6,372 nucleotides of DNA from Holosporales bacterium (GTDB lineage: Bacteria > Pseudomonadota > Alphaproteobacteria > RUG11792): assembly GCA_031262205.1 (NCBI GenBank), contig JAISID010000055.1, positions 1-6,372 on the forward strand, read 5' to 3'. Position 1 is the first letter of the stretch. Every line of letters starts with the position of its first letter. Positions 1-5,560 of the stretch are shown here, piece by piece. Both the position numbers and the translations under genes were made by a program. The notes beneath the pieces are model-generated. The model saw only the letters and a list, made by a program, of their open reading frames with translations, was not told the origin of the DNA and did no database searches.

Positions 1-468
1 ATATTGACTAGACAATTCTCCTAAAAATTCGAATAATTTATTCTCTTCGCGTTCTTTTACGTTATCTGTAGTCATTTTCTGTATATCTTGAACAATGGAA
101 TCGTTTTTTAGAATATAAAAATCCGTTAATTGTACGATTCTGCGAGGTATGCAATAAAGGCTTGGTATTTTCTCGGAACTTCGCTCCTTTCCAAGAGCTA
201 ATAATAAGCTCTCGTTTTTATCGATTGTCTTATCTCCCGTCCATCGCTTTAAGTATAAAGGAAATTCTTTAATTAAGGTTTCTATTCTCCGTTTATCTTT
301 TTCATAATCTAATATAAGAAAAATACCGCTTTGGAGCTTCTCCTCTTCTTTTTTTAATTTTTGATAAAATTCCTTTTTAACAATATATTTGCCAAAGCTG
401 CTACTAAACGCTGCTCGATTATTTTCGACTTTGAGACTATTTAAACTAATCGTATCTAATATGTACAT
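1..468 (-). CDS. Hypothetical protein, partial (3' end beyond the window), cargo gene of the tRNA-Ser island
   Basis: Reading the minus strand from an ATG at 468-466 gives 156 codons without a stop, up to the left edge, so the gene is cut by the window. The start is supported by an AAGGGG Shine-Dalgarno-like sequence (475-480, minus strand) with a 6-nt spacer, and by its position 2 nt after the integrase stop (471-473), which suggests co-transcription and translational coupling with the integrase. The visible protein is rich in Lys and Glu (for example KKEEEK at about residues 39-44), has a short hydrophobic stretch GIFLILDY (48-55) and an aromatic/basic patch FPLYLKRW (69-76), and shows no signal peptide, membrane helix or catalytic motif. 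I do not recognise the family. Position suggests element cargo: an excision, regulation or accessory function is possible but cannot be inferred from the residues seen. The reading frame is solid; the function is unknown. Confidence 0.75.
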   Translation of the reverse strand, partial: MYILDTISLNSLKVENNRAAFSSSFGKYIVKKEFYQKLKKEEEKLQSGIFLILDYEKDKRRIETLIKEFPLYLKRWTGDKTIDKNESLLLALGKERSSEKIPSLYCIPRRIVQLTDFYILKNDSIVQDIQKMTTDNVKEREENKLFEFLGELSSQY

Positions 469-470
469 TT

Positions 471-1667
471 TTATCCCCTTATTCCTTTATCGACAAACTC
501 GCCCCACCAATCCATCATCTCTCTTCTCTCCGCTAGAAACTGGGCGTGGTTATACGCCGCTCTTATCTTATTCCTCTCGCAATGAGCTAATTGCCTTTCT
601 ATAACGTCTGGCGAGAATCCATTCTCGTTCAATATAGTCGAAGCGGTAGCTCTTATTCCATGCGGAGTAGCTTTTCCTCGATACCCGTTGTCTCTTAACG
701 CTTTGCTTAATGTATTGTCGCTTATCGGCTTATTAATATCCGTCCTACATGGAAACAATAACTCGGTTCCTAAAGATATCCTTTTTATCTCTTCTAACGT
801 ATTTATAGCTTGCCTAGATAAGGGAACTATATGTTGTTCCTTCATTTTCATCCTATCGGCTGGTATTCTCCATTCCTTCTTTTTTAAATCAAACTCGTTC
901 CGTTTCGTTCCTCTTAACTCTCCGCTCCTTACAAATGTCAATACTAATAACTTAAACGCTAATTTAGTTTGGAGATTCATTTTAAGCGTATCTATTCTTT
1001 TTAAAAATTCTTTAAATTCCCTTTCTGAGAAGTAAGCGTAGTGATTTTCCTTAACGGGAAGTAACGCTCCTTTTAAGTCTGCGGTTATATCGTGTTCCGC
1101 TCTCCCCGAAGATACTGCGTATCTAAAAACCTGTCCTACGACTTGCATTACCCTATGCGCTACCTCTAGAGAACCTCTGTTTTCAATTTCCCTTATAACC
1201 TCTAATAACTCTTGCGGTTTTATCTTTTTTAAAGGGACGCCTCCTAAATAAGGAAACACATTTGTTTCTAGTCTTCTTATTATGTAAAACGCGTGTCTTG
1301 ACGTTATAGAGCCTTTCTTCTTTTCAAACCATTCTCTCGCTATATTCTCGAACGTGTTTATGGCGTTCTCTTTAATTTCTAACTTCTTCATTTTCCTTAA
1401 CTCCCCAGGATCGTATCCTTCTCTTACAATCGCTCTATACTTATCCCTCTTCAGTCTTGCTTCTTTAGGAGACACTTGCGGATACACGCCTAACGCTATA
1501 CGTTTTTGTTTCCCCGCTATACGATACTTTAATCTCCAATACTTGCCTCCGTTCGGATATATCTCTAAATACATTCCATACCCGTCGGTTTTACAATAAA
1601 TCTTTTCTTTCGGTTTTAAATTCTTACATTCAATATCTGTTAACATGACGTCTAAACTCAAAATCAT
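471..1667 (-). CDS. P4-type tyrosine integrase (site-specific recombinase of a tRNA-associated island)
   Basis: Catalyses integration and excision of the element by cutting and rejoining DNA at att sites through a 3'-phosphotyrosine intermediate. The protein has 398 residues in family order: an N-terminal DUF4102 arm-binding domain (about 8-95, with DGYGMYLEIYPNGGKYWRLKY at 28-48 and the LGVYPQVSPKEAR block at 59-71), a SAM-like core-binding domain (about 105-195) and the catalytic domain (about 210-385). Catalytic residues visible are R247 (VRSGEL), K274 in the RMKMKEQHIVPLS strand-turn, H336 and R339 (PHGIRATAST), H362 (QLAH) and nucleophile Y372 (AAYNHAQ). All are present and length is normal, so the enzyme looks intact. 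P4-type integrases usually begin M-x-LTD; the ATG at 1646-1644 (residue 8, MLTDIECKN) matches this better than the ATG at 1667, and neither has a convincing Shine-Dalgarno. It lies just downstream of tRNA-Ser in the same direction, indicating the tRNA 3' end as target. Confidence 0.95.
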   Translation of the reverse strand: MILSLDVMLTDIECKNLKPKEKIYCKTDGYGMYLEIYPNGGKYWRLKYRIAGKQKRIALGVYPQVSPKEARLKRDKYRAIVREGYDPGELRKMKKLEIKENAINTFENIAREWFEKKKGSITSRHAFYIIRRLETNVFPYLGGVPLKKIKPQELLEVIREIENRGSLEVAHRVMQVVGQVFRYAVSSGRAEHDITADLKGALLPVKENHYAYFSEREFKEFLKRIDTLKMNLQTKLAFKLLVLTFVRSGELRGTKRNEFDLKKKEWRIPADRMKMKEQHIVPLSRQAINTLEEIKRISLGTELLFPCRTDINKPISDNTLSKALRDNGYRGKATPHGIRATASTILNENGFSPDVIERQLAHCERNKIRAAYNHAQFLAERREMMDWWGEFVDKGIRG

Positions 1668-1680
1668 TATTTTATGGCAA

Positions 1681-1749
1681 CAAAAATGGTACCATAATCC
1701 TTCGGTTACAGACGAATTTTTTGAAACAAATTTGGATTAGCAAAAATGG
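1681..1749. repeat. Direct repeat CAAAAATGG, two copies 60 bp apart, next to the integrase
   Basis: CAAAAATGG occurs at 1681-1689 and again at 1741-1749, exactly 60 bp apart, between the integrase start and the tRNA 3' end. ATGGCAA also occurs twice nearby (1674-1680 and 1746-1752). Short direct repeats flanking the core site are typical of arm-type binding sites for integrases with an N-terminal DUF4102 domain, so these could be integrase or excisionase sites. They are short, and the region is AT-rich, so chance is not excluded. The right-hand copy also forms the T-tract side of the minus-strand terminator hairpin. Confidence 0.4.
1686..1695. promoter_or_regulatory. 10-bp perfect palindrome ATGGTACCAT upstream of the integrase
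   Basis: ATGGTACCAT at 1686-1695 is its own reverse complement and lies about 20 bp upstream of the first possible integrase start codon and 40 bp upstream of the preferred one. A dimeric regulator (excisionase or element repressor) controlling integrase transcription could bind here. There is no direct evidence of binding. No clear -35/-10 pair is visible around it. Confidence 0.3.
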
Positions 1750-1789
1750 CAAACTACTGGCTTGCCCAATTTTTCTATATAATCCAAAT
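1730..1789. repeat. 10-bp inverted repeat ATTTGGATTA / TAATCCAAAT
   Basis: ATTTGGATTA (1730-1739) and its exact reverse complement TAATCCAAAT (1780-1789) are separated by 40 bp and bracket the terminator-like hairpin. The core hexamer TAATCC occurs a third time at 1695-1700. The placement between integrase and tRNA suggests protein-binding sites belonging to the recombination region, though a role as such is inferred from position only. Confidence 0.4.
1742..1766 (-). terminator. Likely Rho-independent terminator of tRNA-Ser
   Basis: On the minus strand GGCAAGC (1766-1760) pairs with GTTTGCC (1754-1748) around a 5-nt loop, giving a 7-bp stem with one G-U wobble. It is followed by A and five T residues (1747-1742). 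It lies about 50 nt downstream of the tRNA-Ser 3' end, a sensible place to stop the tRNA transcript before it reaches the integrase. The opposite strand also has a T-run after the hairpin (CAATTTTTC), so it may work weakly in both directions. The stem is short and the T-tract modest. Confidence 0.5.
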
Positions 1790-1817
1790 CCTCTTAAAAC
1801 ATCCCCAAACCTCCCTT

Positions 1818-1845
1818 TGGCGGAGAGAGGGGGATTCGAACCCCC
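1818..1845 (-). other. Probable attachment site core (island end in the 3' part of tRNA-Ser)
   Basis: P4-type integrases commonly recombine at the 3' end of a tRNA gene, covering the T-arm, acceptor strand and CCA, and the element restores an intact tRNA on insertion. Here the tRNA is complete and the integrase begins just past its 3' end, so this end of the element should lie within about 1818-1845 and the element should extend leftwards beyond the window. The second copy of the repeat is not in the window, so the exact core is not defined. The call rests on gene layout. Confidence 0.55.
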
Positions 1846-1907
1846 GATACGGGAAACCGTATAACGGTTTTCGAGACCGCCCCATTCGACCGCTCTGGCA
1901 TCTCTCC
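1818..1907 (-). tRNA. tRNA-Ser (anticodon CGA)
   Basis: Class II tRNA of 90 nt on the minus strand including an encoded CCA (1818-1820). The acceptor stem pairs GGAGAGA (1907-1901) with TCTCTCC, followed by discriminator G, as expected for serine tRNAs. The D-arm has a 3-bp stem CCA/TGG with loop GAGCGGTCGAA. The anticodon stem GCGGT/ACCGT closes the 7-nt loop CTCGAAA, placing anticodon CGA at 1873-1871 (reads UCG). A long variable arm pairs ATACGG with CCGTAT, and the T-arm is GGGGG-TTCGAAT-CCCCC. The long variable arm, discriminator G and anticodon agree on serine. It appears to be the integration target of the neighbouring island. No strong promoter is visible upstream; a TATTTT on the minus strand close to the 5' end could be a -10 box without a good -35. 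Confidence 0.97.
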
Positions 1908-2099
1908 AATAATTAAAATAGCATGAAAATGCGAAAGAAAATAGCTTCTAAATTTGGGCGGTTCCAAACGACTGTTATTATTAAGAAGCGTTCCGAGTTT
2001 ATTAATGTTAAAATAAAAATAAAGATTAAAAAAGTATAGGCATTAGGTTATATAAAAGAAAGGAAACGAGCGTAGAAAAGGCGAGGGTAAAGAGATATA
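1908..2099. other. Divergent intergenic region between tRNA-Ser and the BamD-Rpe gene
   Basis: This gap should hold the promoters of both the tRNA (minus) and the rightward gene cluster (plus). The part from about 2007 to 2060 is strongly A-rich. A TATATAAA-like -10 element is seen at 2049-2056, but no TTGACA-like -35 at the right distance. For the plus-strand start at 2100 there is a weak AGAG Shine-Dalgarno (2091-2094, 5-nt spacer) and a stronger but distant GAGGG (2083-2087, 12-nt spacer). A small GCAT-GAAA-ATGC hairpin sits at 1921-1932. I see no open reading frame of interest here. Confidence 0.4.
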
Positions 2100-3092
2100 A
2101 TGACTAAGCGGAAGAGGATATTATTAATAATGTTGGCGGTGTTTGCAATAGGATGCTCGAGAGACATAAATTTTAGAGAGAGAACGGCGGAGGAGATATT
2201 TTCATTAGGCGACAAGGAAATGAAGGCGAAGCATTATGCTGCCGCTGCAAAGGTTTTCGAAGAACTAAAGAGTTTGTATCCATATTCGAAAGCGACTGCG
2301 GAAGCGTCGCGTAAGTTAATTGAATGCTACGTCGCAATGGGAGATTCAAATAAAGCCGAGGCGATATGTAAAACTATCGAGGGCGAAAATTCCGCTTCTT
2401 CGCAAAGTTCTTGTTTGCGTAAATTAGTATTGGGCAAGGAGAGAAAATTAAGAATAGAAGCATCGCTTTTATCATGCGATTTGTTGGAGCTTGGCTCTAA
2501 AATAGATACGCTGACTAAAGCGGGAATAGACGGTTTGCATATAGATATTATGGACGGTCATTTCGTTTCCAATATAGCTTTCGGTCTAGACGTCGTGAAG
2601 CAAATAAGGGGCGTTTCTAAGTTGCCGATAACCGTTCATTTGTTAGTTAGCGATCCGTTAAAGTTTATTGACGTCGTCGCTCCATACGCGGATTGTATAA
2701 TAATACACAGCGAAGGCGTCGCGAACGTTTCAGAGGCGTTGAAGAAAATTAAGGGCGAAGGCGTCGCCGTCGGATTGGCTATTAATCCGGCGACGGAGAT
2801 TGATTCTATAGAGAAATATCTGCATATGGTCGACGTAGCGCTTATAATGGGGGTTCAGCCTGGGTATGGCGGACAAAAGTTTATCCCGTCTTCTTTGAAA
2901 AAGATTCGTAAAATAAAATCCATTTTCGGAGATAAGATTTTAATTGGAATCGACGGAGGGGTTAATGATAAAACAAGCTCCGTTATTAACAACGAAAAAG
3001 TTGACGAGCTTGCGGTTGGCAGTTATTTAGTTAAAGAAAATACGGTTCGCGGTTTAAAAGAGAAGTTGAAAATTTTATGTCGCGGAGTTTGA
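2100..3092 (+). CDS. rpe: BamD-like lipoprotein N-terminus fused to ribulose-phosphate 3-epimerase
   Basis: One 330-residue frame with two unrelated parts. Residues 1-18 form a lipoprotein signal peptide (KRKR, hydrophobic core, lipobox A-I-G before C19; Ser at +2 would favour outer-membrane sorting). Residues about 29-93 resemble the first TPR units of BamD/ComL, the beta-barrel assembly lipoprotein (AEEIFSLGDKEM..., KVFEELKSLYPYSKA), which is normally about 240-270 residues; the rest of BamD is absent. From about 117 to 330 lies a full-length TIM-barrel epimerase that interconverts ribulose-5-phosphate and xylulose-5-phosphate in the pentose phosphate pathway. Expected ligands and catalytic residues are all visible: S125, H147 and D149 (HIDIMD), H180 (VHLLV), PGYGGQ at 254-259 and D285 (DGG). 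The family's APS near the barrel start is EAS here. An exported epimerase would be displaced from its cytosolic substrate, so the fusion is puzzling: real fusion, internal initiation, or assembly artefact. The Rpe assignment is firm; the BamD likeness is moderately strong. Confidence 0.9.
   Translation: MTKRKRILLIMLAVFAIGCSRDINFRERTAEEIFSLGDKEMKAKHYAAAAKVFEELKSLYPYSKATAEASRKLIECYVAMGDSNKAEAICKTIEGENSASSQSSCLRKLVLGKERKLRIEASLLSCDLLELGSKIDTLTKAGIDGLHIDIMDGHFVSNIAFGLDVVKQIRGVSKLPITVHLLVSDPLKFIDVVAPYADCIIIHSEGVANVSEALKKIKGEGVAVGLAINPATEIDSIEKYLHMVDVALIMGVQPGYGGQKFIPSSLKKIRKIKSIFGDKILIGIDGGVNDKTSSVINNEKVDELAVGSYLVKENTVRGLKEKLKILCRGV
2436..2441 (+). promoter_or_regulatory. Internal perfect Shine-Dalgarno AAGGAG at the fusion junction
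   Basis: AAGGAG lies in frame as codons 113-114 (Lys-Glu), immediately before the epimerase domain. No in-frame ATG, GTG or TTG follows at a usable distance: the next codons are AGA, AAA, TTA, AGA, ATA (2454-2456), GAA. The ATA aligns with the first conserved Ile of Rpe, and one base change would make it ATG, although the 12-nt spacer would be long. This looks like a relic ribosome-binding site of a once separate rpe, or a live site using a rare start. A TTG at 2430-2432 precedes it and has no Shine-Dalgarno of its own. A chance Lys-Glu codon pair would give the same sequence. Confidence 0.4.
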
Positions 3093-4675
3093 AAAATCTT
3101 AAAGACGTTTTAAATTTCTATAGAATTTCGTTCGCTAAGAAAAACGTTTTTTATAGATTTTCGTTAAACAAATCTCCTCATCTTTTTGATAGTAGAAAAT
3201 TTACAAACGATCTTTGGATAGGGGATTCTCAAATCGGGAGGGAGATATTAAATTTTAGTTTTACGACGGAAGCTAACGGCGAGCCGTTAAATATTGCGGA
3301 AATTTTTTCGAATGAAAATCGCGACGATTCGAAGTATGCAGCCAGTTTCGCGTGGATTCGCGATCTTTGCGCAATAGGCGATAATAGTAATCTCAAATAT
3401 GTTCGTAATTTAATTTCCGCGTTTATAAGAGGATATAAGAAAAGAAATAAATTTTGGCTGTCAAAATCGTGGGATAATGCGGTCGTCGGCGAAAGAATAG
3501 TTAATTGGCTTTTTTCATATTCCTTTTTTGCATCTGGTGCAAGCGATAGATTTCAAAGAGAAGTCTTATCGTCGATAGCGGAGCAATTTTCTCATCTTTT
3601 AAAATGTTATAAAGCCGAGTTAAATCCATATTCAAGACTGATTGCTTTGAAGGCAATATTTTATGGGTATTGCGTTATGAGTACGAGTCAAACTAAACGA
3701 GTCCGAAAAATTTTAAAAGAAATATGCGTTATTGTTGATAAGAATGTAGACAAACAAGGAATGTTTTATAACAGTTCGCCTGTCGATCATTTTCAAGTAT
3801 TTAGGAGTCTTTTAGAAATAAGATTTATAGCGAGGAATTTTGGAATAGACGTTCCAAACGACGTATTCGTCGATAAACTTTCTCGGATGGCCGCCGTCGT
3901 TAGATTTTTGAGATTGTCTGATGGAAGCGTATCTCAATGTCCTGGAAATTCCTCAAAATTAAATTCTTTTTTTACGCCGAGCAGACAAATGGTAGATACG
4001 GCGTTATCGATTGTCGAGAGCAAGAATTACAATAATAAACCCTTGGGATTCGATAGATTGGAGACGAAGAAATCAATTGTAATAGTCAATACGAAACCTA
4101 GAAATGCGAGGTCTAAATTTAATGATTTTTCTAAGCCGGGAATAAGCATATTTGATTTCGAAGCTAGTTTTGGGATCGATAAATTGTTGAATAGAGCGGA
4201 TATTTCAGTTGTTTTCAATGGTTTTCATATAAAGTTGGACGAAAAAACGAAGAGTTTTACAAAGGGGAATATGAAAAACGATAGATTTTCTTTTGAGTGC
4301 GAAGCGCAATTTTTTAATAGATTTTTCGACTTTGCAGTAAGGCGGGAGATTGAATTGTTTTTAGATAAGCCTCAAATTAATTGCGCAGACCTTATCCTTG
4401 CATCTACGGATATGGAGGCGTATTTTAGGTTCGTGTTTAACAAAAATGTAGATATGAGAGAGATAAACAAAAAAAACGTATTGATTAATATTAATAAGTC
4501 CGAGTATGTGTTTCATGCGATTTCTAGCGACATTGAAAACATAGCGGTACAATCTTCACAAGAAACCGGCTACCCATCTATTGAAGTTTTTTCTCCAGTT
4601 AAATCGCAAAAAGAAATAGAATTTAGTTGGTCGTTGGAGCGTATAGATAACTTTGAGAGTTCTAAGAGATTTTAG
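3077..4675 (+). CDS. Heparinase II/III-family protein, divergent and possibly non-catalytic
   Basis: 532 residues, slightly short for the alphaproteobacterial heparinase II/III-like family that commonly follows rpe. The N-terminal half is the alpha-helical toroid, with FAWIRDL (91-97), the W132...GERIVNWL block (132-145) and MAAVVRFLRLSDGS (271-284, family GDGG). The C-terminal half (about 330-525) follows the beta-sandwich pattern and ends in FSWSLERID. Family members are polysaccharide lyases or lyase-like proteins proposed to act on acidic glycans. Compared with the family as I remember it, conserved histidine motifs of the second half are replaced: the AHAGxLSFE region reads SKPGISIFDFE (352-362), the SHDGY region reads QFFNRF (411-416), and the FHLHPDV region reads FRFVFNKNVDM (450-460). 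No signal peptide is seen. The gene overlaps the end of the fusion gene by 16 nt, so translation is probably coupled; only a weak AGAAG precedes the ATG. Family call is good; loss of activity is inference. Confidence 0.8.
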   Translation: MSRSLKNLKDVLNFYRISFAKKNVFYRFSLNKSPHLFDSRKFTNDLWIGDSQIGREILNFSFTTEANGEPLNIAEIFSNENRDDSKYAASFAWIRDLCAIGDNSNLKYVRNLISAFIRGYKKRNKFWLSKSWDNAVVGERIVNWLFSYSFFASGASDRFQREVLSSIAEQFSHLLKCYKAELNPYSRLIALKAIFYGYCVMSTSQTKRVRKILKEICVIVDKNVDKQGMFYNSSPVDHFQVFRSLLEIRFIARNFGIDVPNDVFVDKLSRMAAVVRFLRLSDGSVSQCPGNSSKLNSFFTPSRQMVDTALSIVESKNYNNKPLGFDRLETKKSIVIVNTKPRNARSKFNDFSKPGISIFDFEASFGIDKLLNRADISVVFNGFHIKLDEKTKSFTKGNMKNDRFSFECEAQFFNRFFDFAVRREIELFLDKPQINCADLILASTDMEAYFRFVFNKNVDMREINKKNVLININKSEYVFHAISSDIENIAVQSSQETGYPSIEVFSPVKSQKEIEFSWSLERIDNFESSKRF

Positions 4676-4690
4676 CGGAGCGTTGAATAA

Positions 4691-5461
4691 ATGAAAAATA
4701 CGGGGATTATATTCTATGGAGCCGATAGGGAAGCGACGTTAAATCAAGCGTATGAACTTGCCGTGAATCATATGGCTAAAGGTTCGAATATAGATAAAGA
4801 TACAATTGCAAAATATGTTTCTTCGAATGCGTATCCAAATTTTCTTTGCGTAAAAAAGCCCGAGGATAAAAATGAAATTTCTATCGAGGAATCAAGGAAC
4901 ATTATTGAATTTTTATCTCAAACAAAAAGCGTGCCTGGCAACAGAGCGGTTGTTATAGAAAACTCTGAAGATATGTCGAAAAACGCGGCGAACTCAATTC
5001 TTAAAATACTTGAAGAACCGCCGGAGGACGCCGTATTGATTCTTACTACCTCTAAACTTTTTTCAATATTGCCTACGATTCGTTCTAGGTGCCTTAAGAT
5101 GGCGGCGGAGTCTGATTTTTTATTAAGTTCGGATGTTTGCGATCCTAAAACCTATGTGAAGTTAGCGTTGAAGGATGTAAATTGCGACTTTATAGAAAAA
5201 ACAATAAGTTTCATAGAATCTGGGTGTAAGAACTTTGTTGAATTTGGAAAACAAAACGCGGAGAATATGGCTGATTTTGTGAAAATTGCGATCGCTTATT
5301 GTTCGTTCTTGTGCTTTAAAACGCGCGATCAAAATTTTGCAAGGTTAGTATTGAATTTACACAAATTTTCGAATTTGGTTAGACGTACTTACCCCGATAA
5401 GCAGTCTGTTATAGTCGCTATAGGCGGAGTTCTTAATCAAGGTTTGTTTTTGAGTTTATAA
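4691..5461 (+). CDS. holB: DNA polymerase III delta' subunit (clamp loader), short form
   Basis: Part of the clamp-loader complex that opens the beta sliding clamp and places it on primed DNA; delta' is its non-ATP-hydrolysing stator. The 256-residue protein shows an AAA+-like N-terminus and the diagnostic motifs ISIEESRNIIEFLSQT (63-78), NRAVVIENSEDM (84-95), NAANSILKILEEPPEDAVLIL (98-118) and LPTIRSRC (127-134), which supplies the SRC motif. It is clearly shorter than the roughly 330-residue E. coli protein. Where other subunits have a P-loop, the sequence reads YGADREATL (9-17), with no GxxGxGK. The four-cysteine zinc module expected between about residues 40 and 70 is missing: only C53 lies there. 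The C-terminal domain is poorly conserved. CGGAG (4676-4680), directly after the upstream stop, is a Shine-Dalgarno with a 10-nt spacer; the 15-nt gap suggests co-transcription with the heparinase-like gene. Confidence 0.88.
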   Translation: MKNTGIIFYGADREATLNQAYELAVNHMAKGSNIDKDTIAKYVSSNAYPNFLCVKKPEDKNEISIEESRNIIEFLSQTKSVPGNRAVVIENSEDMSKNAANSILKILEEPPEDAVLILTTSKLFSILPTIRSRCLKMAAESDFLLSSDVCDPKTYVKLALKDVNCDFIEKTISFIESGCKNFVEFGKQNAENMADFVKIAIAYCSFLCFKTRDQNFARLVLNLHKFSNLVRRTYPDKQSVIVAIGGVLNQGLFLSL

Positions 5462-5485
5462 ATCTCAAACGCGGGCGGGGTATGT

Positions 5486-5514
5486 AGTTTGTAATAGACT
5501 GAATTTTTTATAAT
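5486..5514 (+). promoter_or_regulatory. Possible promoter upstream of yebC
   Basis: The 99-bp gap between holB and yebC is the only sizeable gap inside the rightward cluster. It contains a perfect TATAAT at 5509-5514. The hexamer 17 bp upstream (AGTTTG, 5486-5491) is a poor -35. The TATAAT is about 46 bp from the yebC start, a reasonable distance, but AT-rich DNA yields such hexamers by chance. No terminator hairpin with a clear T-run is seen after holB, so read-through from upstream is also possible. Confidence 0.3.
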
Positions 5515-5560
5515 TGTTAAACTTTATTTATAGTAATTAGGATTCGCAGATAAGTTTAAA

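Noticed and set aside
688..1035. Plus-strand open frame of 115 codons opposite the integrase
   Set aside because: It lies inside the well-supported integrase gene on the other strand, has a low-complexity Ser/Leu/Phe/Asn composition and no family resemblance. The frames at 389-604 and 1354-1599 were rejected for the same kind of reason.
471..1667. Integrase as a decayed pseudogene
   Set aside because: The frame is uninterrupted, the length is typical and every expected catalytic residue is seen.
1681..1789. CRISPR-like or iteron array
   Set aside because: Repeats are 9-10 bp, only two or three copies each and irregularly arranged; they fit integrase-region sites better.
2100..3092. Frameshift or read-through needed to join the BamD-like and Rpe parts
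   Set aside because: Both parts are in the same frame with no internal stop, so no recoding has to be assumed.
4027..4552. Minus-strand frames of 63 codons at 4027-4218 and 4361-4552
   Set aside because: Both are antisense to the heparinase-like gene, have no ribosome-binding site or recognisable motif, and are expected by chance.
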